Source: JACVRN01 sp036389255 (GTDB lineage: Bacteria > Acidobacteriota > Blastocatellia > Pyrinomonadales > Pyrinomonadaceae). From it: 64,000 nt of DNA. A program made the position numbers and the translations under genes. The stretch is taken from positions 186,001 through 250,000 of the forward strand of contig DASVQI010000024.1 of NCBI GenBank assembly GCA_036389255.1, written 5' to 3'. Position 1 is the stretch's first letter; each line of letters starts with the position of its first letter. The notes beneath the pieces are model-generated. The model did not search any database and had not been told where the DNA came from. It was given only the letters and a program-made list of their open reading frames with translations. This document shows, one piece after another, positions 15,290 to 23,361 of the stretch.

Positions 15290-16222
15290 TTAATCCTTGG
15301 GCGCGCGGTAGCCTTTTCGCGTGCGTGCGGCCAGTTCCGGTCGCTCAAGCTTGACGCCTACCTCACGCCAGCGCCCGTCTCTGGCCTTGTTAGTAGGGCG
15401 GTAGGTCAGCGTGTACTGGTTGCTCAACTCCTCCACAATCGAGGCGAAAGTTTCGCGCAGCATCTGGCCGCCGGGCGTTGAGACGTAGCGCCCTCCTGAC
15501 CTCGCCGCGAAATTGCGCAAAGCGCCCACGCCCATCTGCCTGTCCTTAGAGCCCTCCTGCGACATATCAACAGTGTAGATGGTGGCGCTCGCGGCAATGG
15601 CATTGGCCAGAGCCTTGTCCATAGACGCGCTGCTGGAATTATCTGCGCCGTCGGAGAGTACTATGATTGCCCTGCGCTTTTCGGGCCGCGCGTTGAGGTC
15701 GCGCGCTGCTTTGACAATCGCGTCGTTGAGCGAAGTCATCCCCTTGGCCCGCAGGTTAAAGGCTACGGGCGCTAAGTCCCGGCTGGAAGAGAACTCCTGC
15801 ACCTGCTCTATCTTTGAATCGAAATTATAGACGGCTGCGACATCATTCTCTCTGAGGCCGTCCAGAAAGCGTATGGCGGCTGAGCGAGCCATGGTGATGC
15901 GGCTCTCCATGCTGCCTGAAGTGTCAAGCAGCACTGCCGCCGCGAAAGGCGTCTCTTCGGCACTGAAGCTCGCAATCGCCTGTTCCTTCCCATCTTCAAA
16001 GAGCCTGAAATCCGTCTTCTTCAGCCCGTGTGCATACTTGCCGTTTGCGTCGGCCACCGTAACGTTCAGCACCACCAAGTCTGTGGTGACGCGCACCACT
16101 TCATCGTCATCGGACTGCTGTTGCGCCTTTGACGTATGAAGCAGAAGCGAGCAGAAGAGAGAGGCCGCCAGCAGTAGGCAGATGAGTTGTGGCCTTTTTC
16201 TTGAAGAGGTTTGTCCGGGCAT
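15290..16222 (-). CDS. Secreted VWFA-related (acidobacterial-type) protein
   Basis: A 310-residue exported protein. The signal peptide is visible ('RPQLICLLLAASLFCSLLLHTSKAQ'). A short beta domain ('VVRVTTDLVVLNVTVADANGKYAHGL..DFRLFEDGKEQAI') precedes a von Willebrand A domain with a MIDAS 'DTSGSM', a later Thr/Ser and 'VLSDGADNSS'. The tail 'YTLTYRP...WREVGVKL.RPELAARTRKGYRAP' is diagnostic of the TIGR03436 family, which is expanded in Acidobacteria. Its function is unknown; a role in envelope adhesion or complex assembly is a guess. A hypothetical secreted coiled-coil protein lies 20 bp upstream, and the two are probably co-transcribed. Confidence 0.85.
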   Translation of the reverse strand: MPGQTSSRKRPQLICLLLAASLFCSLLLHTSKAQQQSDDDEVVRVTTDLVVLNVTVADANGKYAHGLKKTDFRLFEDGKEQAIASFSAEETPFAAAVLLDTSGSMESRITMARSAAIRFLDGLRENDVAAVYNFDSKIEQVQEFSSSRDLAPVAFNLRAKGMTSLNDAIVKAARDLNARPEKRRAIIVLSDGADNSSSASMDKALANAIAASATIYTVDMSQEGSKDRQMGVGALRNFAARSGGRYVSTPGGQMLRETFASIVEELSNQYTLTYRPTNKARDGRWREVGVKLERPELAARTRKGYRAPKD

Positions 16223-16242
16223 CTCTTTTGAGGCGTGCGCGC

Positions 16243-16803
16243 TCAGCGAGAGTTAGTACGAATAAAGCGTATGATTTCCAGAAGCTCGTTGGCCCGCTCA
16301 ATGACGGTCGTGGAGATGACCATGCGGGGCGTCTTCTCGACCCCTTTGCAAAGTGCTTCGGATGTGTCGGCCAGCCTGCTTATAGCAGGGCCGAGCGAAG
16401 CAGGTACGTTATCCATAGGCTCGTCGTCGTCGGAGCCGCCAGCGCGGCTTCGTATACGGCGCGCAAGCTTTTCCAATCGCTCCAGCTTCTTTATCTCTAC
16501 GGCTCCTATCACCTGTGTCTTCAGAAATCCGTCACGAATCTCTGCCCCCAGTTGCGCCACCTCTTTGGCACGCTCAAGGTTTTCCTGCCGCTCCTTCTCT
16601 GCTATCTTAATCTCGTTGCGAGCGCGCATCTCTTCTTCGGGCGTGCCAAGGTCAGGGCCTCTGTCTGAGCTTCCCGGACGCGGCGAAGCCGCATTTACGG
16701 AATCGTTTACAGTGGGACGCGCCTGAGCCTGTACGCTGATGGCGCAGGCCGCTAATAGCGAGAGAAATAGTAGAGTGCGTAGTAACATTCCTATCCTGTT
16801 CAA
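16243..16803 (-). CDS. Hypothetical secreted helical protein
   Basis: This 186-residue protein was not recognised. It has a clear signal peptide ending in 'ACAISVQAQA', then a charged region with a predicted coiled coil ('PEEEMRARNEIKIAEKERQENLERAKEVAQLGAEI') and another helix near the end. There are no catalytic motifs, and one Cys late in the chain. The VWA-family gene follows 20 bp downstream on the same strand, so it may be an accessory of that protein in the periplasm. The ATG at 16803 gives the best signal peptide. Confidence 0.55.
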   Translation of the reverse strand: MNRIGMLLRTLLFLSLLAACAISVQAQARPTVNDSVNAASPRPGSSDRGPDLGTPEEEMRARNEIKIAEKERQENLERAKEVAQLGAEIRDGFLKTQVIGAVEIKKLERLEKLARRIRSRAGGSDDDEPMDNVPASLGPAISRLADTSEALCKGVEKTPRMVISTTVIERANELLEIIRFIRTNSR

Positions 16804-16889
16804 GAGCCGTTCGATAAGATTCTAACTAAACATGCCTTTCGCAGCAAGCGGGTGCAGGAATCAGTCTTGGGATTATGGATTGACCGGAA

Positions 16890-17618
16890 ATGGTTGTCTC
16901 CGATAGGGAAAAGATGATTGCAGAAGAGTCGGCGTCCACTCTCTCGGACGAGTTGGCCGTCATAGTTGTGGCCGGCGTGACTTCAGGAGCAGGGAAGACC
17001 TCTCTGGCCGAGGCGGTTGTGAGAATCCTCTCGAAAGATTTCCGCACGGCCGCCGCCAAGATTACGGTCACGCACGGCGAGCGCGGCTGCCCGCACGGAG
17101 GCAAGGGCTGCGACGTGTGCGGCTCGCTCGGCGGGAATTTTCAAATCATCACGCGAGAGTCAATCATCAGACAATCCGGCACGGACACGGCCCGTCTATC
17201 CGAGGCGGGAGCCTACGGTGTTCTCTGGACTATAACGCGCGAGGAGTTCGTACGTGATGCTTGGAAAGAGATGAAGGCTCTAGTGAGCGGCGCAAGATGC
17301 CTCGTCGTGGAGAGCAACACGCTGGCGCTGACAATAGAGCCTGTCCTGACGCTGATGATAGCTGACCCGACCATGAGCCGCCGCCTGTGGAAGCCATCCG
17401 CAGAGCGACTGATAGCAACAGCCGACTTCCTAATCTTCAACGACCGTGGGCCTGAGCCGAAGCGTCGGGCGCTGCTGGAAGAGATAGAGCGGCTGCGCGG
17501 AACTACCTCAGACCTGCTCTTCGTATCCCACCCGCACCGGATAGAGAATCACGCCACACTAATTAGAAGCCTCAAAGAAGTTTGCTCTCAAACCTCCGCC
17601 ACAGTTACAGATAGATGA
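16890..17618 (+). CDS. MobB-like P-loop NTPase with Cys-rich insertion
   Basis: A 242-residue protein with a Walker A 'GVTSGAGKTSL' near residue 30. The segment 'TDTARLSEAGAYGVLW' resembles the DSxRLxxAGA step of MobB-type GTPases of molybdopterin-dinucleotide synthesis. The segment 'VVESNTLALTIEPVLTLMIAD' matches the switch/product region, and 'NDRG' occurs late. A small Cys/His cluster, 'CPHGGKGCDVCG', is inserted after the first strand-helix unit and could bind a metal. It stands alone among unrelated genes. Its exact function is unknown; a metal- or cofactor-handling NTPase is the best guess. The start could also be ATG 16914. Confidence 0.62.
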   Translation: MVVSDREKMIAEESASTLSDELAVIVVAGVTSGAGKTSLAEAVVRILSKDFRTAAAKITVTHGERGCPHGGKGCDVCGSLGGNFQIITRESIIRQSGTDTARLSEAGAYGVLWTITREEFVRDAWKEMKALVSGARCLVVESNTLALTIEPVLTLMIADPTMSRRLWKPSAERLIATADFLIFNDRGPEPKRRALLEEIERLRGTTSDLLFVSHPHRIENHATLIRSLKEVCSQTSATVTDR

Positions 17619-17638
17619 TGTCAGATGAGACGCCGCTT

Positions 17639-17668
17639 CATCAAAGGTCGGCACGACGACCTTTGATG
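17639..17668. terminator. Bidirectional hairpin between convergent genes
   Basis: CATCAAAGGTCG (17639-17650) pairs perfectly with CGACCTTTGATG (17657-17668) around GCACGA. It lies between the convergent ends of the P-loop gene and the next minus-strand gene, so it is a likely bidirectional terminator. It shares AAAGGTCGGC...CGACCTTT with a hairpin at 33.8 kb. Confidence 0.58.
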
Positions 17669-17706
17669 TAATCCTTTAGGCAGGAGCGGCTTCGTCCAGC
17701 CTGAAG

Positions 17707-18357
17707 TCAGCGAATCGTAGTAGGGTTGTCGGGAGTGTTGATAAAGTCGCCGTTGCCGTCTCGCGGCGTGGGACGATTGACGATGATGGTCTTATTGCTC
17801 TGCTGTGGCGGCCCCGCAGGTCGCTGGCTGCCGGGCAATGAGGTGAATGCCAGCTCATTCCCGCTCGCGCCGCTCTTTACGCGGACGACCCGCGCACGCT
17901 TGAAGTCACGCGAAAAAACGGTGAGAGAATATTTGCCCTGCTCGCCGGGCGCTAGGTTTTTAGGGGTGAGCGCGAGCATGCGAGATTCCGTGGAGCCGTC
18001 CACGCGGCGCGTCAGCTCAAGCTCAAGCGAGAGGTCTGAGAGCGTCGCCTTTGAGATATTTTCGACGGTGCCGCCGATTATGACCTGCGCTCCCTTAATC
18101 ATCGCCTGGTCTTCAAAGATTTTGATATCCGGCTGAATGACGGGCTTGGCTGGCGCTGCGCTCTGCTGCTGGACGGCGAGCGTCTGCGCCGTGTGACGGC
18201 TGCGAAGGTAGAAGTAGCCGCCTACGAGCGCGGCTGTCAGGGCGAAGGCTGTGGCGAAGGCTATAACGAAAAAGAGCGGCGAGCGTGAGCGGCCACGCAA
18301 CTCTTCAGGGTCATGTATGACGGCATCGAATTCTTCGGGCTTATTGATGGATGACAT
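17707..18357 (-). CDS. Hypothetical membrane-anchored protein with extracytoplasmic beta domain
   Basis: A 216-residue protein with one transmembrane helix near residues 30-50 ('SPLFFVIAFATAFALTAALVGGYFYL') behind a short acidic cytoplasmic tail. The outer part resembles FxLYD/DUF-type beta sandwiches ('AQVIIGGTVENISKATLSDLSLELELTRR...LTPKNLAPGEQGKYSLTV'). A disordered Pro/Asn-rich tail ends it. It is not assigned to a named family. The frame extends to 18375, but the Met six codons in (18357) gives a more usual N-terminus. Its neighbours are other poorly known envelope proteins. Confidence 0.55.
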   Translation of the reverse strand: MSSINKPEEFDAVIHDPEELRGRSRSPLFFVIAFATAFALTAALVGGYFYLRSRHTAQTLAVQQQSAAPAKPVIQPDIKIFEDQAMIKGAQVIIGGTVENISKATLSDLSLELELTRRVDGSTESRMLALTPKNLAPGEQGKYSLTVFSRDFKRARVVRVKSGASGNELAFTSLPGSQRPAGPPQQSNKTIIVNRPTPRDGNGDFINTPDNPTTIR

Positions 18358-18480
18358 AAGACAAAAATCGGTCAACCGCAGAGTTAGACCACATTGTGAG
18401 GTCTTAAGGCGAAAGTTATTGCAGCTTAAGGACTAAGCAGGCAAAAGCCAATATCTTTTACCAAATCAGGCGACAACTTT

Positions 18481-19125
18481 TTAGGGCTCTGAGGGCTCAC
18501 GACCGGGGGCCGGTGCGCCCGTCACGTTCTCTATCAGAGCCGCCAGAAAATCCTGCTCGGCCTGCCCGCTACTACGCAGCGTGACCCATTCAGCGCCGGA
18601 CGCGCCGTCGTTGCGCCCCTCGATTTTGGCGTTCACAGAGATGTTTATGTTGACGGCATCAATCGGCTGAATCTCAACTATGAGCGTGTAGCGACCGCGA
18701 GTCCAGCCGCGAGAGTTTGCGACCGGCATCTCCGCGTAGCGATTCAGCTCGGATTCACTGACCACAGCGCCTTTTGTGAAAGTGTAGGGCTGGGTGATGA
18801 GAACGCCGTCATTAGGCTTTGAGGCCGCTTCGTCAAGGATGAGCTTGCGATCTCGCATCAGCTCTTCTATGGCGCGCATGAGAGTGTCGCGTCGAGCGGT
18901 AAAGCGATAAGGATTGGCAATCGGCGGAGCCTCAACCGTGCGGCCTTTGCCGAAGTCCATGCCACGGCCAGAGCCAACGTCCTGTTTAGCGCCGTTCTCG
19001 CCCGCGCCTCGCCCCTGCCCCTGGTCGCGTATGCGGTCGTTCTGGCGATCTACGCCCTTCTCCTGCGCCGCGACTCCCAGCGCCGCAAGCATAGTGATGA
19101 AGATGATAACAACAGCTCTTTTCAC
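18481..19125 (-). CDS. Hypothetical secreted protein
   Basis: A 214-residue exported protein, with signal peptide 'RAVVIIFITMLAALGVAAQE' followed by a low-complexity Gly/Arg/Asp/Gln-rich stretch to about residue 60. A folded domain comes next ('ARRDTLMRAIEELMRDRKLILDEAASKPNDGVLITQPYTF...GRYTLIVEIQPIDAVNINISVNAKIEG'). Its alternation of strand and helix recalls BamC/NlpB-type lipoprotein domains, but there is no lipobox and the resemblance is weak. It lies 160 bp downstream of mltG on the same strand. The function is not known. Confidence 0.52.
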   Translation of the reverse strand: MKRAVVIIFITMLAALGVAAQEKGVDRQNDRIRDQGQGRGAGENGAKQDVGSGRGMDFGKGRTVEAPPIANPYRFTARRDTLMRAIEELMRDRKLILDEAASKPNDGVLITQPYTFTKGAVVSESELNRYAEMPVANSRGWTRGRYTLIVEIQPIDAVNINISVNAKIEGRNDGASGAEWVTLRSSGQAEQDFLAALIENVTGAPAPGREPSEP

Positions 19126-19285
19126 TTCTTTGACCCCCTCGAATATAGGAAAAAGTCAGACATGCCTCTTGATAAACGGGAGCGGGGAACGCACAGCGAG
19201 AATAAATCAACAGTCCTCTGAATTACAAGCCATCTTTACGTGATTGAAGTAAAAGATGGAGGCTCGGTTAAGAGCGCGAGCCGCT

Positions 19286-20443
19286 TCACTGAGTAGTATT
19301 GACGTTGCCGTTCGTTCTGGCGGCGGCTTCACGCGCATCGCGGCGGCGTTCCCACTCGCGCAGAGCCTGCACGCCGCGACTAAAATCCGCCTCGTTGTTG
19401 TAGAAGTTGTGCGCGCCGTCATTTCTGTCCGGGTTGCGAACGTAATATAGATAATCTGTCTCAGCCGGGTAGAGAGCAGCTTCCAGCGACTTCATGCTGG
19501 GCGAGGCTATGGGGCCGGGAGGCAGACCGGGCTGAAGGCGCGTGTTGTAGGGCGAGCGGCGCTCTATATCGCTCTTGTAAACTTTGCCGTCGTTCTTCCA
19601 TTTTCCGGCGAGCTTCGAGGCGTAGATGATGGATGAGTCTATCCCTAAAGCCATCTGCTTTTGCAGCCGGTTGTAGATGACAGAGGCGATGACGGGACGC
19701 TCCTCCTTCAACTTGGCTTCCGTTTCAATCAGGGAAGCTATGGTGACAATCTCCCTCGGAGTAAAGCCCATAGAGCGTGCGCGCTCCGTCCAGTCAGGTT
19801 TCCAGACGCGGCGAAAGCGCTCTACCATCTCGGCAATCATCTCTTTGGCCGTGGCGTCCGGCGGGAAATTGTAGGTATCAGGGAAGAGATAGCCCTCAAG
19901 GTTGTCGGCCTTGGGGTCTATGTCGCGTATGGCGCTCGTGTCATTCATCAGCGCCAAGGCTTCGTCGGCGCTCTGTAACTTTAATTCAGGGAGCCGCGCC
20001 ATGGCGTTCGCAATGTCCCAGCGCGTCCAAGCTTCTATGACCGTGAATTTGTTCAGCCTGTCTTCGCCTTCGATAAGCTTATTCAGCACGCCCACGGGGG
20101 AAATCGGAGAAGGGAAACGATATTCGCCAGCCTTCAGCTTGCCGCCGAGCCCTCGCAGCTTGATATAGGCAAGGAGCGGCCAGCTACGTCTGATAACGCC
20201 TTCGCTTCTCAACCTTTCAATGATGGTGGCAGGCGTGGAGCCGCGAGGAATCTCTATGTACTGCTCTGATTTCGAGTGCGCGACGGGCGCGTGCAAATCT
20301 CTGTAGCTCCAGATGAGCGCAGCCGCGCTCGCCAGCAGGAGCAGTACAAAGAGTAGAAGCGATATTTTCAGGGCTCTCTTTTTCACAGGATTCTCAATAG
20401 GCGGAAAGTCGTCTGATGTCTCCGGCTTGCTCAAAGGATGCAA
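19286..20443 (-). CDS. mltG: Endolytic murein transglycosylase MltG
   Basis: A 385-residue YceG-family protein. One N-terminal transmembrane helix (about residues 25-45) is followed by a LysM-like segment ('IEIPRGSTPATIIERLRSEGVI') and the catalytic domain. That domain contains 'NLEGYLFPDTYNFPPDATAKEMI', the catalytic Glu in 'IASLIETEAK', and 'VIYNRLQKQMALGIDSSIIYA', ending with 'SPYNTR...GLPPGPIASPSMKSLEAALYP'. MltG cuts nascent glycan strands at the inner membrane and sets strand length. It begins 1 bp after the ruvX stop, a usual ruvX-mltG pairing. One copy of the CGTCTGATAACG word lies inside it. Confidence 0.94.
   Translation of the reverse strand: MHPLSKPETSDDFPPIENPVKKRALKISLLLFVLLLLASAAALIWSYRDLHAPVAHSKSEQYIEIPRGSTPATIIERLRSEGVIRRSWPLLAYIKLRGLGGKLKAGEYRFPSPISPVGVLNKLIEGEDRLNKFTVIEAWTRWDIANAMARLPELKLQSADEALALMNDTSAIRDIDPKADNLEGYLFPDTYNFPPDATAKEMIAEMVERFRRVWKPDWTERARSMGFTPREIVTIASLIETEAKLKEERPVIASVIYNRLQKQMALGIDSSIIYASKLAGKWKNDGKVYKSDIERRSPYNTRLQPGLPPGPIASPSMKSLEAALYPAETDYLYYVRNPDRNDGAHNFYNNEADFSRGVQALREWERRRDAREAAARTNGNVNTTQ
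20187..20198 (+). repeat. CGTCYGATAACG 12-mer, copy 2
   Basis: CGTCTGATAACG followed by CC, inside mltG (antisense to it). Confidence 0.55.
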
Positions 20444-20444
20444 T

Positions 20445-20918
20445 TCAGCTCATACGACTGCTGATAAAATCTTCCAGAATAATGGCAGCCGCGCGGCTAT
20501 CCACACGCTCGCGCAGGTCTTCGTGTGAAAAGCCCTCATCACGTAGGCCCGCTTCGGCCTCGCGCGACGTGAGCCTTTCGTCCTGCATGAAGACTGGAAG
20601 ATTAAGCGACAACTCGAAATTCCGGGCGAGCCGCCTTGCTTCCTGCGCCTCTTCGCCTTCAGTCCCGTCCATTCGTAGCGGCAAACCCAAAACGAGTGCT
20701 TGAGCGTCAAAGCTTCCGGCGATTTCAGATATTTGGTGCAGAAGCTTCTTCCAGCTTGTTCTGGAGAGCGCTTCTAGGGGTCGAACCGTTAGCCAAAGCT
20801 CGTCCGAGACTGCCACGCCGACCCTTTTACGGCCCAAGTCAAGAGAGAGCAGGCGGCGACCCGGCGCACACATGGCCCGGCCGGCGCATGTCTCCTGATT
20901 GTCCGCTTTTTTTGACAA
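20445..20918 (-). CDS. ruvX: RuvX/YqgF-type RNase H-fold nuclease
   Basis: A 157-residue protein of the YqgF family: 'LLSLDLGRKRVGVAVSDE' (first catalytic Asp), 'ALVLGLPLRMDGTEG', 'VFMQDERLTSREAE' (Glu) and the last Asp in 'VDSRAAAIILEDF'. These enzymes process pre-16S rRNA ends and have been proposed as Holliday junction resolvases. A second possible start at residue 16 (about 20873) would remove the non-conserved N-terminus and give the usual 140-residue length. mltG follows directly. Confidence 0.9.
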   Translation of the reverse strand: MSKKADNQETCAGRAMCAPGRRLLSLDLGRKRVGVAVSDELWLTVRPLEALSRTSWKKLLHQISEIAGSFDAQALVLGLPLRMDGTEGEEAQEARRLARNFELSLNLPVFMQDERLTSREAEAGLRDEGFSHEDLRERVDSRAAAIILEDFISSRMS

Positions 20919-20994
20919 TGTAATTCCAGAGCAGGGTGCGCGGAGTATAGAAATCGCGCATGAAACCTGTCAAGCGCGCAGAGCGTACACTGCC

Positions 20995-21024
20995 TTGCGC
21001 GCTTCGCTCAGGCCACTGTATGAT
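20995..21024 (+). promoter_or_regulatory. Putative sigma-70 promoter for the S41-family gene
   Basis: TTGCGC (20995-21000), an 18-nt spacer and TATGAT (21019-21024), lying about 105 nt before the ATG at 21131 in a divergent intergenic region. It was matched by eye to the consensus. Confidence 0.4.
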
Positions 21025-21130
21025 GCTTTCAGTGCAGGACGCGAACGGCCAATATAGAAGAGGCCGCTTTACAGGCCACGCACACGAAACCGGCAACTTT
21101 TTTCCGTAAGCTTTGAGGTAAAAAAACGAG

Positions 21131-22435
21131 ATGTCATTCCGCAGCAAATTCGCGCTGATAGTCTTATCGGCAACGCTGGCTCTGTACGCAGTAATCGGCG
21201 GCTGGATGTCCACACGCGCTCAGCAGGAGAACGACCCCGGCGCGCAACTGCGCATCTTCGAGAACGTTCTACAGCACATTCAGAACGACTACGTTGACGA
21301 GCCTAACATGGCCAAGGTGCGCGCCGGTGCGTTGCGCGGGCTGGCATACGGGCTTGACCCATACTCGACTTACCTGACGCCGGAGCAGGTGCGTGACTTC
21401 AAAGCCGGTACGAACAACAATCAGGCGGGCATAGGAGCAGAGCTTTCACAGTTCGCCTCGTACCTCTACGTGATATCGCCCGTGAAGGGCTCTCCGGCGG
21501 AGCAGGCCGGCGTACGCGCTGGCGACTTTATAGAGTACATAGACAACAAGGCCACGCGAGACATCTCGCTCTACGACGCCAAGCAGCTTTTGAACGGAGC
21601 GGCGGGAACGGAAGTCAAGCTGCGTATCTTGAGAACCAACTCGCGCCCGTTGACTTTGGCGGTCAAGCGCGGCGTCGTCAAGGCTCCTGCCGCAGAGAGC
21701 CGCATGGAGCAGGGACGCGTAGGCGTGCTTCGCATCAACAGCCTTACAGAGGGCGAGGCAGCAGACGTTCGCAATCGTCTACAGGATTTGGTCAAGCAGG
21801 GCGCGCAGAAGATTGTGCTTGATTTGAGGAATCTGGCGGGCGGCTCCTTTGACGAAGGCGTGACGGTCGCCAACTTCTTCATCAAAGATGGGACATTAGC
21901 GCAGAAGGTCGGGCGCGAAGGCAAAGTGCTGAAGCAGTCGGCTGCCGACCCTTCAAAAGCAATCTTCGGCGGCCCGGTGGCCGTGCTGATTGACGGCGGC
22001 ACCGCCGGTGCGGCAGAGGTCATAGCCTCCGCTTTCGTGGAGACAAAGCGCGGCGACGTGGTTGGCGAAAAGAGCTTCGGCGCAGGCGCGGAGCAGCAGC
22101 TCTTCGCGCTCAGAGACGGCGACGGTCTTCTGCTGACGGTTGTCAAATGGGCTTCCAGCAAGGGCAAGCCGTTTCTGGGAAATGACCGGGCAAGCTCCGG
22201 CATAGCTCCCACGGTCGAGGTCAAGCGACCTGAGCTGGCAGACGCCGTTGACCCTGACGATCTGACCGGCAACGACGACGACGCTGTCCGCCAGCAGCAG
22301 ACGCAGCCAAACGACAAGCGTGAAGTTCAGCCGGAGACAGGCCCCAAGACGCAGACTCCGCAGGAAGACATACAGCTCAAGAAAGCGCTTGAGCTTTTAA
22401 GAAACGCGCCCGCACAACAGCGCGCGGCAGCGTAA
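21131..22435 (+). CDS. S41 (CtpA-like) PDZ protein lacking the catalytic Ser-Lys dyad
   Basis: A 434-residue exported protein with the C-terminal-processing-protease layout. It has a signal anchor, a helical segment 'YVDEPNMAKVRAGALRGLAYGLDPYSTYLTPEQV', a PDZ domain ('ISPVKGSPAEQAGVRAGDFIEYID'), the S41 core 'LDLRNLAGGSFDEGVTVANFF', and a low-complexity Gln/Asp tail. Where active enzymes read SASAS...FGKG with Ser and Lys 25 residues apart, this one reads 'GTAGAAE' (Gly293) and 'SFGAGAEQ' (Ala318), exactly 25 apart. Both catalytic residues are thus absent, while the fold and the following Gln are kept. It is probably a non-proteolytic PDZ scaffold or regulator in the periplasm. A terminator follows. 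Confidence 0.9.
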   Translation: MSFRSKFALIVLSATLALYAVIGGWMSTRAQQENDPGAQLRIFENVLQHIQNDYVDEPNMAKVRAGALRGLAYGLDPYSTYLTPEQVRDFKAGTNNNQAGIGAELSQFASYLYVISPVKGSPAEQAGVRAGDFIEYIDNKATRDISLYDAKQLLNGAAGTEVKLRILRTNSRPLTLAVKRGVVKAPAAESRMEQGRVGVLRINSLTEGEAADVRNRLQDLVKQGAQKIVLDLRNLAGGSFDEGVTVANFFIKDGTLAQKVGREGKVLKQSAADPSKAIFGGPVAVLIDGGTAGAAEVIASAFVETKRGDVVGEKSFGAGAEQQLFALRDGDGLLLTVVKWASSKGKPFLGNDRASSGIAPTVEVKRPELADAVDPDDLTGNDDDAVRQQQTQPNDKREVQPETGPKTQTPQEDIQLKKALELLRNAPAQQRAAA

Positions 22436-22464
22436 TAACAAGTAAGCTTCAATTCTTAAGCGAA

Positions 22465-22496
22465 GAGGCCGGGTCATGTGCCCGGCCTTCTCTTTT
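22465..22496 (+). terminator. Rho-independent terminator after the S41-family gene
   Basis: GGCCGGG (22467-22473) pairs with CCCGGCC (22481-22487) around TCATGTG, followed by TTCTCTTTT. It lies 30 nt after the stop codon. Confidence 0.68.
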
Positions 22497-22588
22497 GTCA
22501 CGCGTTCATGCTCACAGACCGTGGAACAAACTCTATAGAGCCAGTGTCTAATCGCCTGCTCGGTCGAATTTCCATAAAGGTGTGGGTT

Positions 22589-23335
22589 ATGAAGTCAATT
22601 CTGATGGCCGCATTGTTGGCGGCCCTGCTACCTCTCTGCGCTACGGGACAGGAGAAGAATACGGCTAGCAGGGACGCAGTCGCGCAGGAGATTCTGAAGG
22701 CAGAGCGCGAGCAGCGCGACGCTTACCTGCGAAGAGATTTGGCGACAACGAATCGTTTGGTAGCGGACGAGTACGTGCTGACGATTCAAGGGGGAGATAT
22801 CGGCAACAAGGCTAATCTGCTGACATTCATGAGAGAAGAGCCTGTAGACCCTACGCTCTCCCTGACTACGGAGGACACGCGCGTCAGCATCAACGGCGAT
22901 ACGGCCATAGTCACGGGCCGCCGTATAGAGAGAAGAAGAAGGCCGGATAACAATCAGGAAGGCGTAGCTTACGCGCGATACACCAGAGCCTACGTGAAGC
23001 GCGAAGGACGCTGGCTGCTTCTGGCCGAGCACATACAGGCGATACCCGGCGAGCGCACGACCGTCAAGGTTGATAACAGAGTTTATGACGATTACGTAGG
23101 ACGATACAGCAGCGAGATTTTCGGCTTCAGCGTCATCAAAGAGGGCGAGCGGTTGATAGTCGTCCCGGATGAAGCAAGACGACCGAAAGCGGAAGTGCTA
23201 CCTGAAGCGGAGTCCGAGTTCTTCGTCAAGGGGAGAAACTTCAGGATAATCTTCATGCGCGGTCGCAAAGGAGAAGTCGCTTACGCGCTCCTGCTAATCA
23301 ACGGCGTGGATATCCGGGCAAAGAAAATCGGCTGA
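22589..23335 (+). CDS. Secreted DUF4440/NTF2-like protein with DUF3471-like tail
   Basis: A 248-residue exported protein: signal peptide 'KSILMAALLAALLPLCATGQ', then an NTF2/SnoaL-type cone ('AEREQRDAYLRRDLATTNRLVADEYVLT...VSINGDTAIVTGR...YTRAYVKREGRWLLLAEHIQAIP'). A second beta domain follows ('YDDYVGRYSSEIFGFSVIKEGERLIVVPDE...FRIIFMRGRKGEVAYALLLING'), like the DUF3471 tails of serine hydrolases. No catalytic residues can be named. The frame is open from 22478, but that region holds the terminator of the previous gene, and Met 22589 starts the signal peptide. Confidence 0.68.
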   Translation: MKSILMAALLAALLPLCATGQEKNTASRDAVAQEILKAEREQRDAYLRRDLATTNRLVADEYVLTIQGGDIGNKANLLTFMREEPVDPTLSLTTEDTRVSINGDTAIVTGRRIERRRRPDNNQEGVAYARYTRAYVKREGRWLLLAEHIQAIPGERTTVKVDNRVYDDYVGRYSSEIFGFSVIKEGERLIVVPDEARRPKAEVLPEAESEFFVKGRNFRIIFMRGRKGEVAYALLLINGVDIRAKKIG

Positions 23336-23361
23336 CCGGGAAAGAGTTGCTCAAAGTTGTC

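Noticed and set aside
20960..21112. 50-codon ORF before the S41-family gene
   Set aside because: It overlaps the best promoter and has no coding signs or coupling.
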